The notes: generated by a model from the letters alone, not told the origin. Positions 1-10,841 are shown, counted from the first letter of the stretch. The stretch is DNA of 64,000 nt from Adiantum capillus-veneris (GCA_014529385.2 CM043944.1:172114740-172178739); one strand, 5' to 3'. A program made the numbers and translations.

Positions 1-492
1 AGTGACTACTTCCTCGAAGATAGGGAGCCTTTTCAACTCAACTTTGAACTTCAGGCTTCTTCTAATTTTGCCACAAAGTGGTCCTTCTTTATTATGGCTG
101 GAGGGATTTTATTTCCCAAAGCTCAAGTGCATTTATCCCATAAACGGGTGAACTGCATGACAAAATCATCAACACTTTGATTAACCTTTTGAGTGTACAC
201 CAAAATTTCATGCCAAACTTCATCAGGTACTTCAATGGATTTGTATTGTGCCACCAAAGCTTTCTTCACCCAATTGTAGTTCAAAACCACTCCTAGAGTT
301 TGTGCCTGGACCAACTCCTCATTATTTTGTAACCAAACCTTTGCCTCATCCTGTAAACTGTATTGCAGCAGCCACAACAATATAGCTTGATCTAGTATAT
401 TTCACAGTAAGAAATTGACTTTCAATCCTTCAATAAAAGTCTGTGCATTGTCGTTAGGCAATCCATGAAACTGTGGAAACTCGTCCACCATG
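1..492 (-). pseudogene. Ty3/gypsy gag fragment
   Basis: The minus strand from about 492 down to the window edge reads as the N-terminal capsid part of a plant Ty3/gypsy Gag. It starts near a MVDEFPQFHGLPNDNAQTF motif (F-x-G followed by D-x-x-x-F). The longest open piece (380-123) has DEAKVWLQ and a VWHEILVYTQKVNQSVDDF segment, the usual spacing of retrotransposon Gag helices. Below 123 homology continues with LGNKIPPAIIKKDHFVAKL after a TGA. At least two stops break the frame (one near 410, one near 121). With the LTR end at about 800 it forms the start of a minus-strand element cut by the window edge. Family assignment is from motifs only. Confidence 0.7.
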
Positions 493-784
493 TTTGATTG
501 CCACAAAAACACTTACATGTCACGTCGAAAGTTCAAGGGATGTCGATGGATTGCTCCAATACCTAATTCACCTCACACTGGGTAACCCCGCCCCTAGTGC
601 TTGGCTTCACAAAATCTCACGACCCTCTGAAGACTAAAATCCAATACACGACCACCTCAAGTGATGTCCACAATTTGCACATACATAGGCAGTTGTTCAT
701 AAATACCCACATACCCTTTACATTCCGTGTCTACAAAATAGACATACTTCATAAGAACTGGAGCATAGGAGTACTTGCTCCTCC

Positions 785-802
785 ATGGGGGCACCAAAAT
801 GA
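785..802 (-). other. LTR end and primer-binding-like site of minus-strand gypsy element
   Basis: On the minus strand the sequence reads GTCA then TTTTGGTGCCCCCAT. The same arrangement (CA, then TTTTGGTGCCCCCACT) occurs at 56305-56320 at the end of the 5' LTR of the full gypsy element, and a close variant occurs at 42250. It therefore marks the 3' boundary of a 5' LTR running upward from about 802, followed about 300 bp later by gag. Confidence 0.55.
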
Positions 803-1900
803 CGTTAGTATGCAAACAACAAGAAAAACGAATGCCTCTATAGCCTTGCATAAATCACACCGTCGGAAAAGAGAACTACTACATTGCCGAAAACACATGT
901 GACTAACACCTATAGAGATTTATGAAAAACCCTTCAATCATAAAAAACACTCAAAATTAGGAGAAACCAACGACATCATGATGAAGCTCTTCTTGTGGAG
1001 ATGTCTATAGAGTATCCATAGGCAAACTGATGAAAGAGTTATGGCCATTCAAAACCAGGGGTGTCCTCTCTCTTGCTAAAAAATGAGCTCTCTGGAAGTT
1101 GTGCAGGTGTTGCAGCTATTGAAATAGGGATATTTCTCATCCTTTATTCCAAAAAAAATTCTCTCTCTTCTTAGCCAACAAGTCTCTCTTTGTAGGCCTC
1201 TTTTAGTTGGTTCATTTTTTGCCTTTTTTGGGTAGAAAATGAGGTGTCAGTGACCTTTTGACCAAGGAAATGGGGTGGGGGCAAGTGTCAAGGGACCAAA
1301 AATTGAAGCCAGTTGCCTGTCTAGTTGAGTGGGAACCCAAAAAATATAACTCTTCTCCCACATGAAGCCTATGAGCCCCTCCATAGACAAGCCTTCGATC
1401 TCCTCTCACCTTGATACATTCATAATGGGCTCCAAATGTGTCCTATATACACTCCACTCTTCCCTGTTTCCTTCCCATGTGGGATAATTCCCATGCCACA
1501 TGGAAAATTCCTCTTCAATCCTCCCAACTCCCTCATGCCCAATTGATTTCCAACTTCTCCCCCAAGCAGAAGAACTTCTTGGACAACCTTCCCCAAAGCA
1601 TAACTTGCTACTTCGGTCATCGAATGACACACTGTAACACACGGCTCGGAGCCCTTCATCTCGGCTACTTCTAGAAATCGTAAATCTAAGCATTTCCAAT
1701 TCCAATCATCAAGTTGGCCCATTTGCCTTTGTTGTATGCAGCTGCAATCACTTTCTAAGTTGAGACCACCCACTTCGGATGCACATAGCTCATGATATAC
1801 AAACCCGATTCACGAGTTTTAAAGAACGGTTTGAAAATACTTATTGAAAACTAGGTCTTGGGGACTCAAATAACCCAGAACCTAAACACCCGATCTTGGC
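803..1900. other. Probable LTR body, no gene
   Basis: No credible coding region is seen. By position this should be the body of the minus-strand 5' LTR whose end lies at about 802. The outer boundary could not be fixed because no second copy lies in the window. Confidence 0.35.
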
Positions 1901-1959
1901 AAAATCAAACCTTTGTACATGAAGTTTTACATGGTCACTTCCAAGACTCAAAGCAAGCA

Positions 1960-2310
1960 ATTTAGCATGATTTAATGACTTTATGTTCATCCAAGAAATG
2001 CCTGACATCGTCATCTAAAGATATAAAGGTTGGGGATAAATTCCTTATGTATGGAGTGCACAATGAGAAGAAAAAGTTAAAATATAACGGAAAAGGACCA
2101 TATAGAGTATGCAAAATCAGCCCACAAGGTACCATTCGTGTGGAAACTCTTAATGGAGTTGAAACCATTGGATTCCTCAATGGGAGTAAATTTAAGAGAA
2201 ACTATGATCCTTTAAGCCAAGAAGAGCTATGTTCCATCCATCAAAAAAAGGTAGCCAAGGCACAAGCAGAATTGAAAACGATACAAGCTCTAGCTAAGGC
2301 TAAGGAGTGA
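1960..2310 (+). pseudogene. Ty3/gypsy integrase C-terminal fragment
   Basis: The translated piece contains DIKVGDKFLMYGVHNEKKK, then KYNGKGPYRVCKISPQG and a terminal NGSKFKRNYDPLS. This matches the C-terminal domain of Ty3/gypsy integrases: a basic beta-barrel with a GPY/F motif (here GKGPYRV) that ends in NG-x-x-LK-x-Y. The catalytic core and zinc finger are absent upstream. The frame stops at 2308-2310. It is a remnant of a plus-strand element whose 3' LTR appears to start near 3598. Confidence 0.7.
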
Positions 2311-2388
2311 CAACAACGTATAAGACGCCAACAAGAGGCATACCTTGGAGTTGCACATGCATTTCACATTGAAAGAGAGGATGATTGG

Positions 2389-2724
2389 TTGCACTCTAAA
2401 ACACCTCTACAATACCCTATTGAGCTAAATACAGTGTATGTGAAATTGCTATATAACACCCTATTGGACACAAGTGCTAACTATAATATGCTATCTTATG
2501 AAGTGTGGTGTCAGTTAGGAAAGCCATCTCTATATGAGAGTACTATCCAAGTCAAGGGTATCAATAAGAAAAAAACTATGGTTTTTGGAACCTGGCACAC
2601 TTCTACCAATTATGACAATGGGGTTGTAGCTCAAGACTTTTTGGTCATGCTTGCTAGAACTATGGAAGGCAATATAAACCTAGGATGCACGTGGATGATA
2701 GCGACCAAACATACTATTGATTAG
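2389..2724 (+). pseudogene. Retropepsin-like fragment downstream of integrase
   Basis: The reading frame contains LLDTSANYNMLS followed by a partner segment NINLGCTWMIA. In retropepsins of plant gypsy elements these correspond to the active-site loop (LLDTGA or LLDSGA type) and to the C-terminal ILGRPWL strand about 70-80 residues later. Here the Gly of D-T/S-G is Ser and the Arg of LGR is Cys, so catalysis is doubtful. It lies after an integrase C-terminus, the wrong side for a normal gag-pro-pol order, so it is either a rearranged piece or part of a different element. Confidence 0.5.
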
Positions 2725-3577
2725 GGGAATGGGAGTGTCACAACATAGAAACCAACTCTTAGCCTGCCACTCATGTGATAGTCCCTGAGATATTACCCCT
2801 CGAGAAAATACAACCCTAAACAGTGCATGTCCAAGATATCGAACCATCTATAACTATAGCCCAACCCTCTAGAGATTCAACTTCTATAGCTAAAACAAAA
2901 CTCGAAACACACAAGAGCCATCATGATATAACAAAGAAAACATACAAATGGGTCCCTAAAGATTCTTTAGCAACAATTTTTTATGCTTTAAAAAAAGAGC
3001 CTTGTAAGAGACACCGGCTCCAATAAATGTAAGCATTAGATTCCTAAACAGATATTGGAATCCCAAGGCTAATATGAAGGGAATGATCAAATTGGCGTGC
3101 CAAAATGTAGATTGTGTTCTTATCTATCACCTATAGACCCATGTGAGTCAAATCCTATAACGATAAAGCCAATTGAAGATCATGGGAAGGGAAAGATCAT
3201 AAAACACTACACACATCATCTGTAGCTAGTTTAGGTACCTAAGTGAGAACGACTTTTTTTGCTCAGCTCAATTATAGAAAATACAGATGAAGCTTCTTGA
3301 TCTTTATGTAGTTCTTCAGCAAAAATACAAGCTTTGAAACAACCTCCACCTACCATTGTAAATATCCATACAAACCAGAAAGAATTTGCACCTCCCGTTG
3401 TAAGTTCACCACCTATAACAACTTTGCAAGTAAAACCATGGGAGAGTGCCTTACCACCCTTGCAACTAGATGAAATGCTAGGGCGGTCAAAAACTATTGG
3501 TGAAAGTCTTCACCCATGACAACTTGGAGCAATTGGTTTCAAAAGGTGACGACATCGTTCCAAAAGGTATGATCTAC
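2725..3577 (+). other. 3' part of broken gypsy element, no clear gene
   Basis: Only short interrupted frames are seen (2823-3026 and 3334-3519), with no recognisable domain. The stretch lies between the retropepsin-like piece and a polypurine tract. Confidence 0.3.
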
Positions 3578-4378
3578 CCAAGGGAGAGGGGAGTGCTTGC
3601 TGACATCCATCATTCAGTTTCTTTCTTCTTAACCTTCCTCCCTGACCTCTCAATCTTTCAATCTTAGGGAATGTATATATATAGCCTTATACTCAAGAAA
3701 AAAAAAAAGAAGTAAAAGAGCAAAAGTCACTAAACAAAGAGATTGAGACCTACAAATTCTAGTACAATTCCAAAAATCATAATAACACATTATGCACAAG
3801 GACACGACCTTTTTACATGACCCTTATAATATTTGCACACTAACCAAAATCTATCTGTATGTACAGATATGGCTAGTACACTAGAGTCATCCACTCCTAC
3901 CTTGGGTGAGAGGTACCCTCTTTACTTTGTGTTTCACATAGTCTATCCGATGCTTGCCTGTGAATGGGATTTGGTAGATACGTGTTAGCAGTAAGCTAAC
4001 CCATGTAACTTTTTGGGGAGCTTTTATTGTAAAAACAATTATTCTTTTGATAAATCGAGAATATTGTAACTCCTAGTTTCCAAATGGATATCGTAAGTGA
4101 TGAGATGGAGCTATAAGCTTCTAGATTGTATCAAATTATCCTTGGTTAATTAGAGCTCCCAGATTGTTGATTTTTGACCAAAGAAACCTTGGCTAAGGTA
4201 TAAAAGCCAATTTTTGTAAGTTATTGTTAGGTTTTGGATAAGTAATACATAGTGTGAGCTAACAACACTCACTTCTGTCCTTCTCATGCTTCCTACTCCC
4301 TTGTTGATTGTCACATTGCAGTGCTGTCTGTTGCGTTACAACTGCAAGTAAGAGCTCTACGCATTGACATAAACATAT
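3578..4378 (+). repeat. Polypurine tract and probable LTR (boundaries approximate)
   Basis: AAGGGAGAGGGGAG at 3580-3593 is a typical polypurine tract. It is followed by TGCTGACATCC, a TG-starting LTR-like sequence. About 780 bp later, ACATATAGTGGTGACCCG at 4374 resembles the start of a post-LTR leader with a primer-binding-like TGGTGACCC. No second LTR copy is present to confirm the limits. Confidence 0.4.
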
Positions 4379-5590
4379 AGTGGTGACCCGTAGCTTTTGG
4401 CGTCATCGACTTGCGGTCTAATTTAAGCTAGGAAATCACAAATTAAGCATAGGTGGGACATTGGGGCATCATTGCTAAGCATTTAGATGCATTCAACGTC
4501 AAAAACGACTAGGTCAAAAACTCACTGCTATTAATAATCGCGTTTTTTGCACTTCATCAAAAGTGAGATTTGAGACCATAAGCATGTGTGCTTAGGTCTT
4601 ATATACTTTTCCTAAAAGCTTTATAACATTTGGATGTCATTTGATGATGTAACGGTCATGTTTTGTTTGCCGATCAATGACTAGCTTTTGATGACTTTGG
4701 TCATTTGAGTGTAGCTTGTGCTAGATGCGATTTGTCTGTCATTTTCCAAGATATTGACACCCTCTTGTAGCCTCTATTCACTAGTTGAGTTAGATTTGTC
4801 CCATGGATTCACAATTATGTTCGTGTTTCTTGCTATGTTTGCAATAAGATAAGGGCAAGGTTAGAAACACATCCCACATTTGGCGTCACTGTCGTGGACG
4901 AATAGACCTAAATCAGGGAAAACAAGAGAGCCTTCTGTTGTTGTCCTTTAACTTCCTCTAGAGTCCCCTATAGTAAAACTTTCTCTTTAAAACCGCATAG
5001 CTTAACAGTGTTGTATTTTGCTGCTAGAGGTAGCTTGGAAGTAGATTGTACTTGATAAGTACCTTGTATGATTGTAGGATTAGGTTAAGATTTTGAGAAT
5101 GATTGATGGATAAGACAAGTTTTAAGATCAATGCTCAGGAAACCATAAAAACAAGAAAACAAGTGTTTGTGGACACTTTTCACAACCCAATTGAAGAAGA
5201 ACCTAGGATTAGGGTAAGTAGAAACCGAGGTGGGATCTCAAATCATTGCTCACTCCAAAAGAATCATCTATGAGTTGTTTATGTGAAGTTACAGAATTTC
5301 ATGTCTACGTCTTGAAACAGCACCAAAAGACTATCAACCATTGAATCCAACTGGAGATTGTGCTCATAAAAGTTGTATGAACTAGTGGGTAAGCTTAAAG
5401 AAGCATTTGAGGTAAATTTTCAAGAGTATGCAAAAACTTAGATTATGTATATTTTCTTGAGAATTTAGGCTGAATTAAGTTTTGACTTGACTTAGAGGCT
5501 TAAAACATGTCATAAAAAGACTAACCAGTGAAAGAATTACAAAAAGTGTTCATTTCAGGCAAAAAGTAAATAATTGTGATTACTTACTTT
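4379..5590. other. Leader-like or unassigned sequence, no gene
   Basis: No coding region is supported. TTTGGCGTCATCGACTTG (4398) and TTTGGCGTCACTGTCGTGGA (4875) are two related motifs resembling the TGGCGCCGTTGCCGGGGA-type leader of plant gypsy elements. This suggests two nested retroelement 5' ends. Confidence 0.3.
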
Positions 5591-5742
5591 TAGCTCAAAA
5601 TTGATGAAGGTTGATACGAGAGACTCTATCTATGTTGCATTTATACGCCCGTATATCAAAAATCATACTTATATTTTGGTTATATATGCTTATAGCCGTA
5701 TTATATGCATATTTTAGAATTAACCTTATTCTGATTGAACTA

Positions 5743-5790
5743 TATTTTGATTGAACTATATTTCCATCTAAATATAGTTCAATCAAAATA
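5743..5790. promoter_or_regulatory. Perfect 21 bp inverted repeat upstream of TATA box
   Basis: Arms 5743-5763 and 5770-5790 are exact reverse complements, separated by the 6-base loop CCATCT. The arm contains TTGATTGAACTATATTT, which is also directly repeated just upstream (5732-5747). The right arm ends 10 bp before the TATA element at 5801. Confidence 0.85.
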
Positions 5791-5800
5791 CTGTTTGTCT

Positions 5801-5838
5801 TATAAAAAAAGGCGTCGTGACAGTTCGGACGAACTGTC
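5801..5838 (+). promoter_or_regulatory. TATA box and downstream hairpin (probable LTR promoter)
   Basis: TATAAAAAAA begins at 5801. An inverted repeat, GACAGTTCG at 5819-5827 and CGAACTGTC at 5830-5838 with a 2-base spacer, sits where a transcript start would be expected. A gag-like ORF follows at 6407, so this is most simply a retrotransposon LTR promoter. Confidence 0.5.
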
Positions 5839-5978
5839 GTACTAGAGAGAGAATTTCTAGAGAGAGAGCGGTGATAGAGAGAGAGAGCCGAGCCAAGTCG
5901 AGGAGGTAATTATTTTTTTTTGAATTTTATTTGCTAACACTATTGCAGCTCAGTGTTTTTGCTAACACTATTTGCTAA

Positions 5979-6291
5979 CCTCGTGTCATACTACAAGGAG
6001 ATTGGATCTAATGAATTCTTCGTCTCTGGTTGTTGCTGACCACCTGTCACACTGGAAGGGAGGGGGTAGATATTTTACATCCTTAAATCTTGAATTCTTT
6101 GACCATCGCATCACACTACAAGTTGCTTGGATTTAATAAATATCTTGTCTCTAGTTGTTGCTGACCACCGTGTCGCACTGTAGAGAGAGGTTAGGTAGTA
6201 TTAATCCTTTGTCCCTAACAACTCTTGCCTTCCACATTACATTGCAAGGATATTGTTAACATACTTTTTTCGTCTTTGGCTATTGTTAACG
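5979..6291 (+). repeat. Minisatellite, about 62 bp x 5 degenerate units
   Basis: Units start near 5979, 6039, 6106, 6166 and 6230. The shared core is ACC-x-CGTGTCACACTACAAGG followed by a TTGGAT-like segment and CTTCGTCTCTGGTTGTTGCTG. The best-preserved units are the first and third. The array lies between the LTR-like promoter and the gag-like ORF. Confidence 0.65.
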
Positions 6292-6406
6292 CCCAGTCGA
6301 GAAGATTCATGCACGAGAAGCCAATCAACAAGATCCTCCTCGCAAGAGAGGTTACAAATATTTCCCCAAAGATACCACAGTCATTGAGTAGCTTGCAACC
6401 CAAGGC

Positions 6407-6601
6407 ATGGATTTGACAAGTCAAGGAGAGACCCCAGCCATGCTATGCGCTCGTATAGCAGAGCTAGAAAGAAATTTGGCATGGTATGAGGCAAGGTATG
6501 GGCCTGTTATCGAAGAAGAGATCGGCAATGCGGGTCTAATTGATTCATTTAGCAATTCAAAATTTTGTGTATCTAATTCTCTTTGGAGAACAAGCCCATG
6601 A
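6407..6601 (+). pseudogene. Gag N-terminal-like coiled-coil ORF
   Basis: A 64-residue frame starts MDLTSQGETPAMLCARIAEL and continues ERNLAWYEARYG, a short charged helix likely to form a coiled coil. Plant gypsy Gag proteins often begin with such an ARI-x-ELE segment, but nothing after residue about 45 is recognisable as capsid. The frame ends at 6599. I read it as a truncated gag start belonging to the promoter at 5801. The call is weak. Confidence 0.35.
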
Positions 6602-6798
6602 TTCAAATTAAATCTCTACAATAATACTAAGATCTTGTTGTATCTTATATCTCAAGCTTTGTAACTAAAACCTCTTTTTGGTATGTAAATCTTTATTTAT
6701 TGGAACAAATGGACATGACAGATGTTGTTGGAATTGTGTAAGTAATGTTCTCTCTTCCTCCCTCGTTTTGACAATGATAGCGAGCATATGGAGAGAAT

Positions 6799-6848
6799 GA
6801 GAGACAATGAGAGAGGAAGAGAGTGTGTGTGTGTGTGTGTGTGTGTGT

Positions 6849-6912
<64 letters not shown>

Positions 6913-6936
6913 ATGAGAGACAATGAGAGAGGAAGA

Positions 6937-6992
<56 letters not shown>
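6799..6992. repeat. Duplicated compound microsatellite (GT)n(GA)n
   Basis: The block GAGAGACAATGAGAGAGGAAG followed by (GT)n and then (GA)n occurs twice in tandem, at about 6803 and 6913. The duplicated unit is therefore about 110 bp and includes both simple repeats. All open frames here are low-complexity artefacts. Confidence 0.9.
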
Positions 6993-6998
<6 letters not shown>

Positions 6999-7057
6999 GA
7001 TTCTGAAGCTAAACTCCACATAAATTTTGCATTGCAAAATTAATTGAGAATATAGTA

Positions 7058-7690
7058 CAAACTTTATAGCTCATTTGTCCCCTCAATCACAGGCACCATG
7101 TCATCAATTTCTTTGACATCAAGAAATTTCAGATCAATATCTTCCGGGTTCCATTCCATTTCATCATTGGAGTTGAGCTTATTTATTTGCAATTGCTTCG
7201 TGTGTTTGAAAGTACTCGAAGCTTTTTTTTGTGGCATGTGTGGCTAACTTTGCTGGCTTCTGCATAAGTCGCATGTTACAAAATATATACACCAAGTCTT
7301 CAGCTCGTTTAGGACTTGATCAATTTTGTTTTTTAGTATGCATGAATGCAAACAAAGACTAATTTTTTTCACAACTACCACTTGATGGGGAAATAGAAAA
7401 TACTCTCACAACCACATGTTGAAGTTCCAAATTTTCTCCACCAAGCTAGTGCGCTCATTGTCTTGATAGCATCTATATGCCAAGGATCCCCAAACATTCC
7501 TTCTCTGCTAGTAGATGCCATTTTCTATGTGAATGCCACATGTCCATCCACGTTGCCTAATAGTTGAGCACACACTTTCTTGAATTCACTGATTATTTTA
7601 TTGTTTGAATATTTCTCGTGCATCTGGAACTTGGGATCCAAAGACAAAACCTGCTCCATGTAGAGGAGTATGCAGTTGCCCCATCATCTT
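7058..7690 (-). pseudogene. hAT transposase C-terminal (dimerisation) remnant
   Basis: Read on the minus strand and allowing frame changes, this contains PLHGAGFVFGS (the PLH-x-AGF-x-LNP signature), DPWHIDAIKTMSALAWWRKF (the WW-x-x-FG of the hAT C-terminal domain), then MHTKKQN and EDLVYIFCNMRLMQK, matching the conserved IHTKKRNRL and DLVYVHYNLRL blocks. It ends EMEWNPEDIDLKFL and a stop near 7058. Several frameshifts and stops are present, so it is dead. The N-terminal part (BED finger, DUF659) is not adjacent; related N-terminal pieces lie at 22.7-23.8 kb and 39.1-39.5 kb. Confidence 0.75.
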
Positions 7691-7955
7691 TTGACAAATA
7701 ATAGAAATTAATAATATACTTGGATTACATTTGAAAGAGTTTGAAAGATTATCCAAGTACATTTAAGAACTACTCTTATAGCATGAATGATAAAATACTT
7801 TTATATGATAGAGATCATGTTAAAATATAAAGTAATTAAACTTCTAAAATATTATAAAAATTCTTATGTTCAACCATATATAAACATTAAATTGGGTGTA
7901 TGCAAGATAGAGTGTACCAACTTCCCGCAGTCCTCACCCAAGCGTGACCTCCTCA
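7691..7955. other. AT-rich stretch, no gene
   Basis: A small frame at 7787-8005 has no recognisable domain and high AT bias. Nothing else is seen. Confidence 0.4.
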
Positions 7956-7959
7956 ACAC

Positions 7960-8400
7960 GACTAACTCACCGAGTTACCCTCGTGCCCAAAGCAGGACAT
8001 TTTGACGCGTGGCATGTTTCTAGAACTCGGCGAGTTACCGGTAAGAGGCTCTTGTAATTTGCTGAGTGACCTGGTCATGCCACAAAGGCAAAAAATTATT
8101 TCATGTACATGCACACATGGCATTTCCACGTAACTCACCGAGTAACGTGGCTATGCCAACATAGGCAAGTCACATAACTTCGCAAGTCACGTGGCAATGC
8201 TACTAGATTGTCACATAGGCAGGCGTTGAGTTACGTGGATGCCTTCTTGGAAAATCTCTCAACAAAGACATGGCATACACGTCAATTGTCCACGTAACTC
8301 GGCGAGTTACGTGGTTGCCATGTAAGTCGGCGGGTTACATGCACATGTCTCCAACCGTTTGCATGGCATGCAACTTGACAAGTTACGTGGAACTCATGAG
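7960..8400. repeat. Field of dispersed ACTCGGCGAGTTACGTGG motifs
   Basis: At least eight variants of AACTC(G/A)CCGAGT(T)AC(G)TGG, in either orientation, occur near 7963, 8024, 8060, 8131, 8177, 8226, 8291, 8327 and 8372. They are often followed by TGGC-x-ATGCCAC. No coding frame is involved. The best copy forms the palindrome at 8290-8314. Confidence 0.7.
8290..8314. promoter_or_regulatory. 25 bp palindrome CCACGTAACTC-GGC-GAGTTACGTGG
   Basis: Two 11-base arms are exact reverse complements around GGC. Each arm ends in CCACGT/ACGTGG, the core of plant G-box and ABRE-type bZIP sites. A regulatory role is inference; the palindrome is directly visible. Confidence 0.6.
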
Positions 8401-8540
8401 ACTTACAGAGATTATTTAACATGGACCCACATGTGTGCATAGACTTTTTAATTTGACAAGAATTGTATTGAGTGTCTAGAGTCAAAGAATGTCTAGATCA
8501 AATATCTGTCACTCCTTGTCTCTATTGAGACTCTTTTTCC

Positions 8541-8541
8541 C

Positions 8542-8594
<53 letters not shown>
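8541..8594. repeat. (CT)n microsatellite
   Basis: A nearly pure CT run. Confidence 0.95.
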
Positions 8595-8597
<3 letters not shown>

Positions 8598-8731
8598 ATA
8601 CAATGTGTATAAGACTCCATCTACCACATGATAAATTCATATCCAAAAATACATCTATTTCCAACCAGCTTCGGGGGCACTACTCCCGAACTCCCCTGCC
8701 ACCCCCCTTGGACCCCCCTAGCAACAAAAAT

Positions 8732-8734
<3 letters not shown>

Positions 8735-8769
<35 letters not shown>
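8735..8769. repeat. (CA)n microsatellite
   Basis: A pure CA run directly followed by AGGAGAGA-rich sequence. Confidence 0.95.
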
Positions 8770-8814
8770 GGAGAGATAAAGAAAGAGAGTTTTCTTTTTG
8801 AATTTTAGTTGATG

Positions 8815-9620
8815 AAAATATAGGTGTCCATATAGATGATGAGCTAGTTGTCTAAGTATACACCAATCTGGTTGACCATAAATGCGACAATAAAGATGAT
8901 GATATATAAAATAATCTAATATAGTTAACCATACAAAGAACCATTTAAAAGGGATTGGAGCAATCCTACAAGAAACCATATAGAGGATCATGCCATCAAC
9001 CGTATAGATGACGATATATATCCCTATATAGAAGATCAAAGAGCTGGCCATATAGACTAGCATAGAACTGGCCATATACATGTGGTCTATGAAAAAAGGA
9101 TAGCACTACATTTATATGACCATGTGGATGCCAATGTAGAGGACTATCTAAATTTGCATGTAGATAGTCATAGAGACAACCAAATAGAGTCCAATTTAGA
9201 ATTACATAGAGCCACATAAAGACGATCATATCCTAATCCATCATATAGAAAGATAGCAATGAAGATGACCCTATTGATGAAAATAGCTGCCGATCATATT
9301 GATGATCCACATAGACAACCAATTTTTACAAATTTAACCATGTATATGTCCATGCAACAAATTTTATTGATGACCATAGAGGCAACATTGTAGATACACT
9401 TGTAGAGGACCATGTAAACAACCCATATAGAAACTATAAAGACAAGCATGTCCTAATCCATTACAAAAGGATACCAATGTACATGAACATATAAAGGTCC
9501 ACATATGCGGCAATCAATCTAATCATATAGATGAAAATCTAAAATAACATATAAAGACCCATGTACATGGACAAAGATCCATTAATACCAGATGATCATA
9601 TCCTAATCCATGATAGAAGA
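8815..9620. repeat. Degenerate CATATAGA-type repeat field
   Basis: Short units of the form ACCATATAGA-x-GA-x-CAT recur every 25-35 bp on the plus strand. A longer module containing ATCATATCCTAATCCAT recurs at about 9226, 9444 and 9594. The frames on both strands are low-complexity (Tyr, His, Met-rich) and not credible genes. The field abuts the 180 bp satellite. Confidence 0.7.
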
Positions 9621-10689
9621 GCTAAAATGGGTTGTATGTGCCATATGTCCCATTTTAGCACATAGTATGGCCCTTGACCGCCCAAACCATATTGGATGGC
9701 TGTGTGACTTTTTATAAGTGGGTGAATGGTTCTCTCACCCACTCATGCAGTGTCATGGTCATCCAATATAGTTTGGTTGGTCTCAACCCATACTATGCGC
9801 TAAAATGGGTTATATGAGCCATATGTCCCATTTTAGCGCATAATATGGGCCTTGACTGCCCATACCATATTGGATGACTGTGAAAATTTGTAGGGATAGA
9901 TAAGTGGTGCTCACATCCATTCGTGAAAATTCCCATGGCCATCTAATATGGTTTGGACATTCCCAAACCATATTATGCGTTTAAATGGGCCGTATGGCTC
10001 ATATGACATATTTTAGCACATATTATGGGCCTTGACAACCCATACCATATTGAATGGATATGAAACTTTTCAGGGGTGGTGAAATGTTTCTTAGCCCTGC
10101 CCGTGGAAAGTCTTGTGGTCATCCAATATGTTTTGGGTGGTCGCAAACCATACTATATGCTCAAATGGCCATATGGCTCATTTTAGCACATAGTATGGGC
10201 CTTGACCACCGATACCACTTTGGATGTCTATGCAACTATTTAGGGGTGGGGGTGAGAATCATTTTTCTACTTGTGCAAATTTTCACAGTCATCCACTATG
10301 GGTGCGATCAAGGCCGATCTTATGCATAATGCACTAAAATGGGTTGTATGAGCCAAACGACCCATTTTAGCGCATAGTATGGATCGGGACTGCTCAAACC
10401 ATATTGGATGGCTGTAAGACTTTGCAAGGGTGGGGACAAGTCCCATTTTCCCACTTGTACAAATTTTCACATCGAGCCAAACTGAACTGGGTGGTCAAGG
10501 CCCATACTATGCGCTAAAATAGGTCTTATGACTCATATGGCCCATTTCAGTGCATAGTATGGGTCAAGAGCTCCCAAACCATATTGGATGGTTGTGAAAA
10601 ATTGTATGGATGGGAGTGGTCACTATTCTTCTATCTGTGCAAAGTTGCACATTCATCCGATATGGTATGGGCGGTTAAGTTTCATACTA
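9621..10689. repeat. 180 bp dyad satellite, left block (about 6 units)
   Basis: The anchor TTTTAGC(A/G)CATA recurs at 9653, 9831, 10011, 10181, 10365 and 10545 (spacing 170-184, mostly 178-184). Each unit contains two nested inverted pairs: CCATACTATGCGCTAAAATGGG against CCCATTTTAGCGCATAGTATGG, and ATCCAATATGGTTTGGG against CC-x-AACCATATTGGAT. The block ends at the CACTA-1 insertion site (CTA at 10687-10689). Confidence 0.9.
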
Positions 10690-10755
10690 CACTACAAGAG
10701 GCTATTCATATTAGCAACGCTCACACAGCGACGCTCAAAAAAAAAAATCCCGGCA

Positions 10756-10805
10756 TCGCTATGAGCGTCGCAAATTTACAAGTAAATTTGCGACGCTCAT
10801 AGCGA
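10756..10805 (+). promoter_or_regulatory. CACTA-1 5' subterminal hairpin
   Basis: Arms 10756-10778 and 10783-10805 are perfect 23 bp reverse complements (TCGCTATGAGCGTCGCAAAT...), loop CAAG. The arm carries the CGCTATGAGCGTCGC subterminal repeat in both orientations, likely binding sites for the TNP1-like protein. Confidence 0.85.
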
Positions 10806-10841
10806 CGCCGGCTGGGCTAAAAAAAATAATAGAGAACGCCC

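Noticed and set aside
5595-5786. Minus-strand 63-residue frame
   Set aside because: It is the translation of the 21 bp inverted repeat and AT-rich flank, low complexity.
6665-7037. Two overlapping minus-strand frames of 114-118 residues
   Set aside because: They are translations of (GT)n(GA)n repeats (Ser-Leu and Thr-His runs) and not proteins.
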